DNA of 64,000 nt from Bacteroides caecimuris (GCF_001688725.2 NZ_CP015401.2:62001-126000), one strand, 5' to 3'. Positions 55,484-64,000 are shown, counted from the first letter of the stretch. Program-made: numbers and translations. The notes: generated by a model not told the origin, from the letters alone.

Positions 55484-56779
55484 TTATAGATATTCTACCG
55501 TTGAACTAAGTTTGATTCCATTGGAACCTTTAATAAGAATGGTATATCCGTTGGGCTTATCCTCTTGCAAATCCTTTATAACTTCCTGTACATTGGCATA
55601 AGTTTTAAAAGTATGTTCACTTGCCGCAAACTGTTCTCCCACGAGCCATACTTTCTCAAAATCACTTTCTTTGATATAGTCAACGATTTTCTGGTGTTCG
55701 GCCGGGCTGTCAGCACCCAGTTCGCGCATATCTCCTAATATGAGCATCTTGTGAGGAACTGTCATATTCCGGAAGTTTTGCAAGGCAGCCATCATGCTGG
55801 TTGGGTTTGCGTTATATGCGTCAATGATAAGCGTGTTATCTTCTGTCTTTTTAAGTTGGGAACGGTTGTTCTGTGGCGTATACTCTGCCAGAGCTTTATC
55901 AATCTTCTTTGCTTCCACTCCGAAGAAACGTCCGATAGTGATTGCAGCCAGGGCATTCGGGAAATTATATTCCCCGATCAACTGTGTACAGACGTGATGG
56001 GCTTCACCGTCTTTACCGGCTTTCCATTCGAAAGCAAGATAAGGCGAATTGCCGGTAATCCGGCCGTTGACATAGAGATCATCTTCTGTTCCATAAGAAA
56101 TCAGGTTCAATCCCTGTGAGATATTCATCAAATAGGTGTTATCGTGATGGATAAAGGTGGTGGCATCTTTCTTGCGGAGGAAATCATAAAGCTCTCCTTT
56201 GGTCTTGATAACTCCTTCGAAAGAACCGAATCCCTCCAGATGGGCTTTGCCCACGTTAGTGATAATACCATAATCCGGTTCGGCTATTTCGCAAAGAAAC
56301 CTGATTTCTCCCGGATGGTTGGCGCCCATCTCTATGACGGCAAGGTCATGTTCCGGTTTTAACCGTAGCAGGGTAGTCGGTACACCGATGTGGTTGTTGA
56401 GATTACCTAAAGTATAAAGTACATTGTGGGCTTGGCAGAGAACGCTGGAAATTAACTCTTTGGTGGTTGTCTTCCCATTGGTGCCCGTAATGCCGATCAC
56501 TCGCGTTCCGAGTTGGCGGCGATGATAGTTGGCAAGTTGCTGCATGGTTTGCAGGCAGTCGTCTACAAGTATATATCGTTGATCGCCTTCTATGGCATAC
56601 TGCGCTTCATCGATAATGGCAAACGTGCATCCGGAGTCCAGCGCTAATTTGGCAAATGCATTACCGTTGAATGACTCACCTTTCAAGGCGATAAACAAAG
56701 AACCGTCCGGGCAGTTCCGGCTATCAGTAGTTACTGATTGGCAATCCAGAAAAATCTGGTAAAGAGCAGAAAGTTTCAT
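55484..56779 (-). CDS. murF: UDP-N-acetylmuramoyl-tripeptide--D-alanyl-D-alanine ligase
   Basis: A 431-residue Mur ligase that adds D-Ala-D-Ala to the muramic tripeptide in cytoplasmic peptidoglycan synthesis. The N-terminal UDP-binding domain has TTDSRNCPDGSLFIALKGESFNG near 17-39. The ATP loop is GITGTNGKTTTKELI near 96-110, the central motif EMGANHPGEI near 150, NVGKAHLEGFGS near 177 and the C-terminal IDAYNANPTSM near 318-328. Length and motifs are normal. It is far from the cell-division cluster here and appears monocistronic, with a -7 box upstream. Confidence 0.96.
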   Translation of the reverse strand: MKLSALYQIFLDCQSVTTDSRNCPDGSLFIALKGESFNGNAFAKLALDSGCTFAIIDEAQYAIEGDQRYILVDDCLQTMQQLANYHRRQLGTRVIGITGTNGKTTTKELISSVLCQAHNVLYTLGNLNNHIGVPTTLLRLKPEHDLAVIEMGANHPGEIRFLCEIAEPDYGIITNVGKAHLEGFGSFEGVIKTKGELYDFLRKKDATTFIHHDNTYLMNISQGLNLISYGTEDDLYVNGRITGNSPYLAFEWKAGKDGEAHHVCTQLIGEYNFPNALAAITIGRFFGVEAKKIDKALAEYTPQNNRSQLKKTEDNTLIIDAYNANPTSMMAALQNFRNMTVPHKMLILGDMRELGADSPAEHQKIVDYIKESDFEKVWLVGEQFAASEHTFKTYANVQEVIKDLQEDKPNGYTILIKGSNGIKLSSTVEYL

Positions 56780-56805
56780 AACCTGATCTTTTATTTAAAA
56801 CGTTG

Positions 56806-56813
56806 CAAAGATA
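56806..56813 (-). promoter_or_regulatory. -7 box of murF
   Basis: The minus strand reads TATCTTTG, matching TAnnTTTG, 27 bases before the start codon. Confidence 0.55.
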
Positions 56814-56912
56814 GGCTATTCTTTCGAATTTTCCTCATTTCCCGGGTTCTTCTATAGTTTGTAAATATACGTTTATTTCTTCTTTTTAGTACGAATACTT
56901 GCTTTTTTTATC

Positions 56913-56920
56913 TACATTTG
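56913..56920 (+). promoter_or_regulatory. -7 box of folP
   Basis: TACATTTG matches TAnnTTTG. Transcription would begin near 56927, which excludes a start codon upstream of that and favours ATG 56938, 56947 or 56950. Confidence 0.55.
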
Positions 56921-56946
56921 TAGGCGATCTAAAAGGAATGTTGTCA

Positions 56947-57813
56947 ATGATGAAACCTATATCTTCTATTTATATAAATGTAAAAGGGCGATTGCTCGAT
57001 CTTGCTACTCCGCAGGTGATGGGAATTTTAAATGTTACTCCCGATTCTTTTTATTCCGGCAGCCGGATGTGGACTGAAGAAGACATTGCTGCCCGGGCCC
57101 GGCAGATACTTGATGAAGGTGCTTCGATAATTGATATAGGAGCTTATTCTTCACGACCGAATGCTGAACATATTTCTGCTGAAGAAGAGATGCGAAGACT
57201 GCGCACCGGTTTGGAAATTCTGAATCGCAATCATCCCGAAGCCATTATTTCCGTTGATACTTTTCGGGCTGATGTGGCGGAAGAATGTGTGAAAAAATAT
57301 GGAGTGGCTATTATTAATGACATAGCTGCCGGTGAAATGGATCACCGGATGTTTCAGGCTGTAGCCGACTTGGGAGTACCTTATATAATGATGCACATGC
57401 AGGGAACTCCTCAAAATATGCAGAAAAAAACGTCTTATGATAATCTGATAAAAGATGTTTTTCTGTATTTCGCCCGTAAAGTACAGCAACTTCGCGACTT
57501 GGGAGTGAAAGATATCATTCTCGATCCGGGATTCGGATTCGGAAAGACATTGGAACATAATTATGAACTATTGGCACATCTGGAAGAGTTTCATATCTTC
57601 GAACTTCCCGTTTTAGTGGGAGTTTCGCGAAAATCAATGATTTATAAACTGTTGGGAGGAACCCCGCAAGATTCATTGAACGGGACAACCGTATTAGACA
57701 CTGTTGCGTTAATGAAAGGAGCGCATATCCTGCGAGTGCATGATGTGCGTGAAGCGGTGGAAGCTGTCCGGATCACAGAGAAATTAAAAATAGAGAGCGG
57801 ATATGACAAATAA
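56947..57813 (+). CDS. folP: Dihydropteroate synthase
   Basis: About 288 residues from ATG 56947. The earlier in-frame TTG at 56899 lies upstream of the likely transcription start, and ATG 56938 is too close to the ribosome-binding AAAAGGA. Pterin/pABA sites are VMGILNVTPDSFYSGS near 25-40, IDIGAYSSRPN near 65-75, ISVDTFRADVAE near 105-116, INDIAAGEMD near 125-134 and VGVSRKSMIYKLLG near 228-241. It joins a pterin pyrophosphate to p-aminobenzoate in folate synthesis and is the sulfonamide target. It is followed 11 bases later by cdaA. Confidence 0.96.
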   Translation: MMKPISSIYINVKGRLLDLATPQVMGILNVTPDSFYSGSRMWTEEDIAARARQILDEGASIIDIGAYSSRPNAEHISAEEEMRRLRTGLEILNRNHPEAIISVDTFRADVAEECVKKYGVAIINDIAAGEMDHRMFQAVADLGVPYIMMHMQGTPQNMQKKTSYDNLIKDVFLYFARKVQQLRDLGVKDIILDPGFGFGKTLEHNYELLAHLEEFHIFELPVLVGVSRKSMIYKLLGGTPQDSLNGTTVLDTVALMKGAHILRVHDVREAVEAVRITEKLKIESGYDK

Positions 57814-57824
57814 GAGGAGGGTAC

Positions 57825-58589
57825 ATGTTTTTTGAGTTTGGCATAAAAGATTTTATCGATATTCTGCTGGTAGCTTTTGTTTTGTACTATACCTATAAAC
57901 TGATGAAAGCTTCCGGTTCTATCAAGGTGTTCACCGGAATTTTGGTTTTTATCCTGATCTGGCTGGGGGTGACGCAAGTGTTGGAAATGAAATTGTTGGG
58001 CTCTATTTTCGATACGTTGATGAATGTGGGTGTGATTGCGTTGATTGTTCTTTTTCAGGATGAGATACGCCGTTTCCTCTTGACTTTGGGATCTCACCAG
58101 CATGTCAGCGCACTGGCCCGTCTTTTTAGCGGTTCGAAAAAAGAGTCGTTGAAGCATGACGATATCATGCCGGTGGTAATGGCGTGTTTGAATATGGGGA
58201 AGCAAAAAGTCGGTGCATTGATTATTATAGAGCATAACGTTCCTTTAGACGAAGTCGTTCGTACGGGCGAACTGATTGATGCGGCGATCAACCAACGTTT
58301 AATCGAAAATATATTCTTTAAGAATAGTCCGTTGCACGATGGCGCAATGGTAATCAGCAAAAAACGTATCAAGGCGGCAGGATGTATTCTTCCTGTATCC
58401 CATGATTTGGATATACCGAAAGAGCTTGGCTTGCGACATCGCGCAGCAATGGGAATCTCTCAACAGTCGGATGCTCATGCTATTATTGTTTCGGAAGAAA
58501 CAGGCGGTATCTCCGTAGCCTATCGCGGACAATTTTACCTTCGTCTGAACGCGGAAGAATTGGAAAGTCTGCTGACAAAAGAAAACTGA
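57825..58589 (+). CDS. cdaA: Diadenylate cyclase (c-di-AMP synthase)
   Basis: A 254-residue membrane-bound enzyme that makes cyclic di-AMP from two ATP. Three N-terminal helices (about 8-30, 36-55 and 62-80) precede the DAC domain. Catalytic motifs are SPLHDGAMVI near 163-172 (DGA) and LRHRAAMGIS near 200-209 (RHR). It is co-transcribed with folP, a gene order common in Bacteroidetes. C-di-AMP controls potassium and osmotic balance; the antiporter with USP-like domains encoded elsewhere in the window could be a target, which is speculation. A long terminator follows. Confidence 0.95.
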   Translation: MFFEFGIKDFIDILLVAFVLYYTYKLMKASGSIKVFTGILVFILIWLGVTQVLEMKLLGSIFDTLMNVGVIALIVLFQDEIRRFLLTLGSHQHVSALARLFSGSKKESLKHDDIMPVVMACLNMGKQKVGALIIIEHNVPLDEVVRTGELIDAAINQRLIENIFFKNSPLHDGAMVISKKRIKAAGCILPVSHDLDIPKELGLRHRAAMGISQQSDAHAIIVSEETGGISVAYRGQFYLRLNAEELESLLTKEN

Positions 58590-58604
58590 TTTTATAGTGA
58601 TAGG

Positions 58605-58657
58605 CCAATGGTCAAATAATGATGGTCGTTTTATGACTATCATTATTTGACCATTGG
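58605..58657 (+). terminator. Terminator of the folP-cdaA operon
   Basis: Bases 58605-58627 pair with 58635-58657 (23 bp, one G-T pair) around a 7-base loop, followed by TGTTTTATTTATT. It begins 16 bases after the cdaA stop. Confidence 0.85.
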
Positions 58658-58694
58658 TGTTTTATTTATTATCTTTAGGGCAATAACAATAGAT

Positions 58695-58757
58695 ATGGAT
58701 AATCCTTTTGTGACTAATGGTTATATTTCTGCCAGGTATTTCTGCGATCGGGAATAA
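58695..58757 (+). pseudogene. 20-codon remnant of a Bacteroides AAA-type ATPase
   Basis: ATG 58695 begins MDNPFVTNGYISARYFCDRE and is closed by TAA at 58755-58757. This is the characteristic opening of a family of about 370-residue Bacteroides ATPases (ATPase_2 type), in which NPF, GY, YFCDRE are followed by the Walker A region. Everything after residue 20 is missing. A 44-bp palindrome begins 4 bases later. The identification rests on memory of the family's N-terminus. Confidence 0.6.
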
Positions 58758-58760
58758 ATG

Positions 58761-58804
58761 AAATAAAGCAAAATAGCGCCAATTGGCGCTATTTTGCTTT
58801 ATTT
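58761..58804. repeat. Perfect 44-bp palindrome
   Basis: Bases 58761-58780 are the exact reverse complement of 58785-58804 and the four central bases are AATT, itself palindromic, so the full 44 bases are a perfect palindrome with no spacer. It sits between the ATPase remnant and the GH35 promoter. It may be the terminator of the vanished ATPase gene, since TTTTGCTTTATTTC lies on its right side. Confidence 0.8.
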
Positions 58805-58853
58805 CTAACCCTTTTTGAATGATAATTATCCCCTCCTTTTTAGGTGAATCGCC

Positions 58854-58861
58854 TACCTTTG
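58854..58861 (+). promoter_or_regulatory. -7 box of the GH35 gene
   Basis: TACCTTTG matches TAnnTTTG, 35 bases before the start codon. No good -33 TTTG at the proper spacing. Confidence 0.55.
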
Positions 58862-58896
58862 CCGTATACTATTAAAATTCTATTTTTGAATAAACC

Positions 58897-61233
58897 ATGA
58901 AAAACAAAATCATTGCTTTACTGATACTTTTTACAGTTATTCTCTTTAGTAGTGCAGAGGCGCAGACTACTGCCCGCAAGTTTGAAGTAGGCAAGAATTC
59001 TTTCTTGCTTGATGGAAAACCATTTGTGGTGAAAGCGGCAGAATTGCATTACACCCGTATCCCACAGGCTTACTGGAATCATCGCATAGAGATGTGCAAA
59101 GCATTGGGAATGAATACGATTTGCATTTATATTTTCTGGAATATCCACGAACAGGAAGAAGGAAAGTTCGACTTCTCCGGTCAGAATGATATTGCTGCTT
59201 TCTGTAAACTTGCGCAGCTACATGGAATGTATGTTATTGTCCGCCCCGGCCCGTATGTGTGTGCGGAATGGGAGATGGGAGGACTTCCCTGGTGGCTGTT
59301 AAAGAAAAAAGATGTGGCCTTGCGCACGCTTGATCCTTATTATATGGAACGGGTAGGCATTTTTATGAAAGAGGTCGGCAAACAACTGGCTCCGTTGCAA
59401 GTGGATAAAGGAGGAAACATTATCATGGTTCAGGTGGAGAACGAGTATGGCTCTTACGGAACCGATAAACCATACGTTTCTGCCGTGCGTGATTTGGTAC
59501 GTGAATCCGGTTTTACCGATGTGCCTCTGTTTCAATGCGACTGGAGCAGTAACTTTACCAATAACGCACTCGACGACCTGATTTGGACTGTGAATTTCGG
59601 AACTGGGGCTAATATCGACCAGCAGTTTAAGAAACTGAAAGAGCTTCGTCCCGAAACTCCGCTGATGTGCAGTGAGTTCTGGAGCGGATGGTTCGACCAC
59701 TGGGGACGGAAACATGAAACACGTCCTGCCAAAGATATGGTGCAGGGCATCAAAGATATGCTCGATCGCAACATCTCCTTCAGCCTTTACATGACTCACG
59801 GAGGAACGACTTTCGGACATTGGGGTGGTGCCAACAATCCTGCCTACTCCGCTATGTGCAGTTCTTACGACTATGATGCCCCGATCAGCGAAGCCGGATG
59901 GACGACAGAGAAATACTTTCTCCTTCGCGATCTGCTGAAAACATATCTTCCTGCCGGTGAAGCGCTGCCGGAAGTTCCTGCTGCACTGCCTGTCATTGAA
60001 GTGCCCGAATTTCATTTCACCAAAATAGCTCCGCTTTTCTCCAACTTGCCGGATGCCAAACAGTCGGTGGATATCCAGCCGATGGAACAATTCAACCAAG
60101 GGTGGGGAACGATCCTGTATCGTACCACATTGCCCGAAGCAGTAACCTCAGGCACTACATTGAAAATCACCGAAGTGCACGACTGGGCACAAATCTACGC
60201 CAATGGCAAACTGTTGGCTCGCCTCGACCGCCGCAAAGGAGAATTTACCACTACCTTGCCGGCCTTGAAGAAAGGCACACAACTGGATATTCTGGTAGAG
60301 GCAATGGGACGTGTCAACTTTGATAAGTCCATCCACGACCGGAAGGGAATCACCGAAAAGGTAGAACTCCTTTCGGGCAATCAGGCGAAAGAACTGAAAA
60401 ACTGGATTGTATATAACTTCCCCGTAGACTACTCATTTATCAAGAACAAGAACTACAAGGACACGAAAATATTACCGACTATGCCCGCTTACTATCGATC
60501 ATCTTTCAAACTCGATAAAGTAGGCGACACTTTCCTCGACATGAGCACATGGGGTAAAGGTATGGTATGGGTGAACGGTCATGCGATGGGGCGTTTCTGG
60601 GAAATCGGTCCGCAACAGACCCTCTTTATGCCGGGTTGCTGGCTCAAAGAAGGAGAGAATGAAATTCTCGTATTAGATTTGAAAGGTCCTGCCAAGGCTT
60701 CTATCAAAGGCTTGAAGAAACCTATTCTTGATGTGCTTCGTGAAAAAGCTCCCGAAACACACCGCAAGGATGGAGAAAAACTGAAACTGGCAGGTGAGAA
60801 AGTAATACATGAAGGTGCTTTCACTCCGGGCAACGGCTGGCAGGAAGTACGATTTGCTGCTCCGGCGAGAGGACGTTATTTCTGTTTGGAAGCCCTTTCT
60901 CCGCAAGCCAATGATAACATCGCAGCAGTGGCAGAGTTCGATGTCCTGGGAGCTGATGGCAAACCGGTATCTCGTGAGCATTGGAAGATTCGTTATGCCG
61001 ATAGCGAAGAAACGCGTAGCGGCAACCGTACAGCCGATAAGGTATTCGACTTGCAGGAATCTACTTTCTGGATGACCGTGGACAATGTTCCTTATCCTCA
61101 TCAATTGGTGATTGACTTGAGTAAAGTGGAAACAGTGACCGGCTTCCGCTATCTGCCCCGTGCCGAAAAAGAATATCCGGGCATGATTAAAGAATATCGG
61201 GTGTATGTGAAATCTGCTGACTTTAACTACTAA
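58897..61233 (+). CDS. GH35 beta-galactosidase
   Basis: A 778-residue secreted enzyme with a signal peptide ending near SAEAQ (23). The GH35 barrel spans about 30-350: FLLDGKPFVVKAAELHYTRIP, GPYVCAEWEMGGLPWWL, acid/base Glu183 in VENEYGSYG and nucleophile Glu260 in CSEFWSGWFDHWG. Beta-sandwich domains follow (about 390-625, with MVWVNGHAMGRFWEIGPQQTLFMP). The C-terminal 140 residues resemble an F5/8-type (CBM32-like) module (QEVRFAAPARGRYFCLEALS). It removes terminal beta-galactose from plant or host glycans. It is followed by GH43 and GH51 genes, which favours an arabinogalactan or pectin side-chain substrate. Confidence 0.95.
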   Translation: MKNKIIALLILFTVILFSSAEAQTTARKFEVGKNSFLLDGKPFVVKAAELHYTRIPQAYWNHRIEMCKALGMNTICIYIFWNIHEQEEGKFDFSGQNDIAAFCKLAQLHGMYVIVRPGPYVCAEWEMGGLPWWLLKKKDVALRTLDPYYMERVGIFMKEVGKQLAPLQVDKGGNIIMVQVENEYGSYGTDKPYVSAVRDLVRESGFTDVPLFQCDWSSNFTNNALDDLIWTVNFGTGANIDQQFKKLKELRPETPLMCSEFWSGWFDHWGRKHETRPAKDMVQGIKDMLDRNISFSLYMTHGGTTFGHWGGANNPAYSAMCSSYDYDAPISEAGWTTEKYFLLRDLLKTYLPAGEALPEVPAALPVIEVPEFHFTKIAPLFSNLPDAKQSVDIQPMEQFNQGWGTILYRTTLPEAVTSGTTLKITEVHDWAQIYANGKLLARLDRRKGEFTTTLPALKKGTQLDILVEAMGRVNFDKSIHDRKGITEKVELLSGNQAKELKNWIVYNFPVDYSFIKNKNYKDTKILPTMPAYYRSSFKLDKVGDTFLDMSTWGKGMVWVNGHAMGRFWEIGPQQTLFMPGCWLKEGENEILVLDLKGPAKASIKGLKKPILDVLREKAPETHRKDGEKLKLAGEKVIHEGAFTPGNGWQEVRFAAPARGRYFCLEALSPQANDNIAAVAEFDVLGADGKPVSREHWKIRYADSEETRSGNRTADKVFDLQESTFWMTVDNVPYPHQLVIDLSKVETVTGFRYLPRAEKEYPGMIKEYRVYVKSADFNY

Positions 61234-61268
61234 ACAATTGATGTACAAGCATTGAAATGATAATAGAT

Positions 61269-62234
61269 ATGAAGAAAAATATAATCCTTTTCGCACTCCT
61301 TTTCGTAGGAGTGTTGACTGGATATTGCCAACAATCTGCTTACCTGTTCGTTTATTTCACCGGCAATCGCATGAGTGAAGAAGCCGTCAGGATGGCTGTT
61401 AGTCTCGACGGATATAATTATAAAGCCTTGAATGGAAATCAACCGGTACTTGATTCCCGTGTGATTAGTTCAACAGGCGGAGTGCGCGATCCTCATATTT
61501 TACGTTGTGAAGATGGGAAGACATTTTATATGGTAGTTACAGACATGGTATCTGCCAATGGATGGAGTTCTAATCGCGCCATGGTATTGCTGAAATCGAA
61601 AGACCTTGTACACTGGACTTCCAATATCGTAAATATCCAGAAGAAATATCCCGATCAGGAAAACCTGAAACGTGTGTGGGCGCCACAAACGATTTATGAC
61701 AAGGAAGCCGGAAAATACATGATCTATTGGTCCATGCAACATGGCAATGGTCCGGACATCATTTATTATGCTTATGCTAACAAGGATTTTACCGATATAG
61801 AAGGAGAACCGAAACCACTGTTTCTTCCGAAAAACGAAAAGTCATGTATTGACGGCGACATCATTTATAAAGACAGGCTTTATCACTTGTTCTATAAAAC
61901 GGAAGGGAATGGAAATGGCATTAAGAAGGCTACTACTTCCTCTCTGACCTCCGGACAGTGGACGGAATCAGATGACTATAAGCAGCAGACGAAGGATGCA
62001 GTAGAGGGTGCGGGCATCTTTCCATTGATTGGCTCGGATAAGTATATCTTGATGTATGATGTGTATATGAAAGGCAAATACCAGTTTACGGAAAGTGCTG
62101 ATTTAGAACACTTCAAAGTGATTGATCATGCCGTTAGTATGGATTTCCATCCACGCCACGGTACTGTTATTCCGATTACTCAAAAAGAATTGCAACGCCT
62201 TTTCAAGGCGTATGGTAAACCGGAAGGTTTCTGA
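61269..62234 (+). CDS. GH43 glycoside hydrolase (arabinan/galactan side-chain type)
   Basis: A 321-residue secreted protein. I choose ATG 61269, where the signal peptide MKKNIILFALLFVGVLTGYCQ begins, rather than ATG 61257. The five-bladed propeller shows the catalytic Asp in GGVRDPHILRCEDG, a Trp/Ala strand RVWAPQTIYD, the second Asp in SCIDGDIIYKD and the acid Glu in AVEGAGIFPLIG. Length fits a single-domain GH43. Family members release arabinose or galactose; the exact specificity is not readable. It starts 35 bases after GH35 and probably shares its transcript. Confidence 0.9.
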   Translation: MKKNIILFALLFVGVLTGYCQQSAYLFVYFTGNRMSEEAVRMAVSLDGYNYKALNGNQPVLDSRVISSTGGVRDPHILRCEDGKTFYMVVTDMVSANGWSSNRAMVLLKSKDLVHWTSNIVNIQKKYPDQENLKRVWAPQTIYDKEAGKYMIYWSMQHGNGPDIIYYAYANKDFTDIEGEPKPLFLPKNEKSCIDGDIIYKDRLYHLFYKTEGNGNGIKKATTSSLTSGQWTESDDYKQQTKDAVEGAGIFPLIGSDKYILMYDVYMKGKYQFTESADLEHFKVIDHAVSMDFHPRHGTVIPITQKELQRLFKAYGKPEGF

Positions 62235-62611
62235 TCTAAAGGAGGAAGATCAAAATCCATCTAAATTAGAAATCATCCTCGCCACAGTTTCTTGTCGCGA
62301 AGATGATTTCGTTGAAAGGAAATTTGGACACCTCTCATCTACAAATTCAATGAATTTCAAGCGGGTAGTCTTCATTTCCAGATAAATACATTCATTCTTT
62401 CGTCTTTTTTTGAGTTATTAAGATAAGGTGGATTCACTAGTGTAATCCAGGAAAATAGTATACGATATTGGAAAAAGTGTATATTTTACTCTTGTTTACT
62501 TGTTTCTTATGTATTTTTAAGTGTAAAACAACCAATTATAGCTTGAAATATATCAGTTAGAATAATGAAAATCTTAACTTTGCGATTGATAATCTTAATG
62601 CAATAGATACC
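62235..62611. other. Gap between the GH43 and GH51 genes
   Basis: About 377 bases without a recognisable gene. AAATCATC (62270-62277) pairs with GATGATTT (62302-62309), with TCGC/GCGA inside the loop, a weak terminator-like hairpin. The last third is AT-rich and holds the GH51 promoter. Confidence 0.5.
62575..62582 (+). promoter_or_regulatory. -7 box of the GH51 gene
   Basis: TAACTTTG matches TAnnTTTG, 29 bases before ATG 62612. So GH51 probably has its own promoter. Confidence 0.55.
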
Positions 62612-64000
62612 ATGAGAAAATTATTCCTGTTTTTAGTTGTTTTGTTTTTGTCGTTTCAGCAAGTCACTTTAGCTGCCATCAAAGAAATGACGAGTACCCC
62701 CGATTCGGTTTATCTCTTTTCCTTCGCTACTTCCGGAGACGACGGACGCAGCGGACTTCGTTTTGCCTGGAGCATGGATAAAGAAAACTGGTTTGAAGTC
62801 GGCCGGAACTACGGATATCTCCGGTGTGATTACAGTCGCTGGGGAGCACAGAAGAAGATGCTCGATCCTTATTTGAAACATTCGCCAGCGGGCGAATGGA
62901 TATGTACTTGGAAATTGAATGATCGTGATGGATACGGTCAGTCCACTTCTAAAGACTTGATAAACTGGACCAGCCAGAAATATCCCCGTACTACTTCCGA
63001 TTTTGACGGAACAAGAGTGAAAGCCGTAGTTGCCGGAGAGGAGCATAAAGGAACTATCAACCGGGTAGCGTGGACTTTGGTAGATGGATTAAATAAGAAT
63101 TATGACTGGAATCAATATCGGAACTCATTGTATGGAGAACGTCCGGTGCAGGATGGAGAACGTTTTACCGGTTTGAAGCCTGTAAAAGCAACGGTCACCG
63201 TACAGCCCGAACGTGCCAAAGCCATCAGCGATGTCTTGTTGGGTGCTTTTTTTGAAGATATTAATTATTCGGCAGACGGAGGACTCTATGCAGAGCTGAT
63301 CCAGAACCGTGATTTCGAATACGACCCTTCAGACAGGGAAGGGGATAAGAACTGGAATAGTACTCATTCCTGGACACTGAAAGGAGATAAAACCACTTTT
63401 GCCATTAACACTACCGATCCTATTCATGCCAATAATCCACATTATGCCGTATTGAATGTAGAACGACCGGGAGCCACGTTAGAAAATACGGGCTTTGATG
63501 GTATCGCGCTGAATGTCGGAGAGAAATATGATTTTTCCATATTTGCGAGGGTTCCGCAGGGTAAATCAAATAAATTGCAAGTTCGTTTGGTAGATGGAGA
63601 AGGAAATATATGTGGAGAGACTTCTCTGACTGTATCTTCCCGCCAATGGAAAACGTATAAAACAGTGATTACTGCCAAAGCCACCGCAGATACTCGCCTT
63701 GAAATCATTCCCCAATCTGCTGGAGAGTTGAATCTGGATATGATTTCCCTGTTTCCGCAGCATACATTTAAAGGACGTAAGAACGGACTCCGCAAGGATC
63801 TGGCTCAAGTGTTAGCTGACATTCATCCCCGTTTCATCCGTTTTCCCGGTGGCTGTGTGGCTCATGGTGATGGTCTGAAGAATATCTATCAATGGAAAAA
63901 CACGGTCGGTCCGTTAGAAGCAAGAAAGGCTCAACGCAACCTTTGGGGATATCATCAAAGCATGGGACTGGGATATTTTGAATATTTTCAATTCTGCGAA
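62612..64000 (+). CDS. GH51 alpha-L-arabinofuranosidase (N-terminal part, runs off the window)
   Basis: The frame is open from ATG 62612 to the last base of the window: 463 codons with no stop. A signal peptide (MRKLFLFLVVLFLSF, ending near TLAA) comes first. Residues about 25-165 resemble the GH43-like N-terminal module carried by some Bacteroides arabinofuranosidases (LRFAWSMDKENWFEVG, STSKDLINWTSQKYP). From about 190 the GH51 domain is evident: LLGAFFEDINYSADGGLYAELIQ and RDFEYDP, then a sugar-binding sandwich (about 250-380), and FIRFPGGCVAHGDG near 410-423. The catalytic Glu pair lies beyond the window. It removes arabinofuranose side chains and fits with the GH35 and GH43 genes upstream. 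Confidence 0.93.
   Translation, partial: MRKLFLFLVVLFLSFQQVTLAAIKEMTSTPDSVYLFSFATSGDDGRSGLRFAWSMDKENWFEVGRNYGYLRCDYSRWGAQKKMLDPYLKHSPAGEWICTWKLNDRDGYGQSTSKDLINWTSQKYPRTTSDFDGTRVKAVVAGEEHKGTINRVAWTLVDGLNKNYDWNQYRNSLYGERPVQDGERFTGLKPVKATVTVQPERAKAISDVLLGAFFEDINYSADGGLYAELIQNRDFEYDPSDREGDKNWNSTHSWTLKGDKTTFAINTTDPIHANNPHYAVLNVERPGATLENTGFDGIALNVGEKYDFSIFARVPQGKSNKLQVRLVDGEGNICGETSLTVSSRQWKTYKTVITAKATADTRLEIIPQSAGELNLDMISLFPQHTFKGRKNGLRKDLAQVLADIHPRFIRFPGGCVAHGDGLKNIYQWKNTVGPLEARKAQRNLWGYHQSMGLGYFEYFQFCE

Overview
The window looks like a gut Bacteroides chromosome, closest in style to the B. ovatus / B. xylanisolvens group. The grounds are tandem SusC/SusD pairs, hybrid two-component regulators, lipoproteins whose lipid cysteine is followed by acidic residues, and repeated TAnnTTTG promoter boxes. 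I could not run any search, so the species is an inference.

Region 1 (1-23571, with remnants to 26568) is a xylan utilisation locus. Its core order is susC/susD/susC/susD/DUF1735 lipoprotein/GH10 xylanase with an internal carbohydrate-binding insert, which is the order of the xus cluster of Prevotella bryantii. It is followed by a broken GH5 gene, a CE6-CE1 double esterase, a GH43-CBM6 enzyme split by a TA-repeat frameshift, a hybrid two-component sensor (HTCS) on the other strand, a GH95 enzyme, a CE1 esterase, a complete ISAs1-type insertion sequence with perfect ends and a 10-bp target duplication, and a GH115 glucuronidase cut off after about 267 codons. Surface lipoproteins and the outer-membrane transporters would bind and import xylan fragments. 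The esterases remove acetyl and feruloyl groups, and the GH43, GH95 and GH115 enzymes remove side chains.

Region 2 (26883-34425, minus strand) is a tightly packed operon for cell-wall sugar salvage: an in-frame deleted sodium/solute symporter at its head, a GT2-GalT-like fusion protein, a SpoIID/LytB-domain protein, an AmpG-like permease, a MurT/NagX-like membrane protein and a BadF/NAGK-type sugar kinase. It resembles the muropeptide cluster described in Tannerella. An isolated lamin-tail lipoprotein gene follows.

Region 3 (36000-46560, minus strand) is a nine-gene cluster: TonB-dependent receptor, DUF4876 lipoprotein, DUF6850 outer-membrane barrel, Fibrobacter-paralog lipoprotein, OB-like Cys/His lipoprotein, PepSY membrane protein, ABC ATPase, ABC permease and DUF4857 protein. 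I know of no assigned function for the whole. Its central intergenic gap carries an array of alternating GTTTCA/TGAAAC boxes spaced one helical turn apart. This is my main candidate for an undescribed system.

Region 4 (46715-58657) is mostly housekeeping: asd, a MntA/HepT toxin-antitoxin pair, a CPA2 antiporter, tcdA, a lolD-like ATPase, a helix-hairpin-helix protein, an NSS transporter, a VanZ-like protein, murF, folP and cdaA. Several strong terminators lie between them.

Region 5 (58695-64000) begins with a 20-codon ATPase remnant and a perfect 44-bp palindrome. A second glycan locus then encodes GH35, GH43 and the start of GH51, suited to arabinose- and galactose-containing plant polymers.

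A theme across the window is gene decay by small deletions. Four genes (GH5, GH115, the symporter, the ATPase) are internally deleted or truncated and one (GH43) is frameshifted, while their neighbours are intact.
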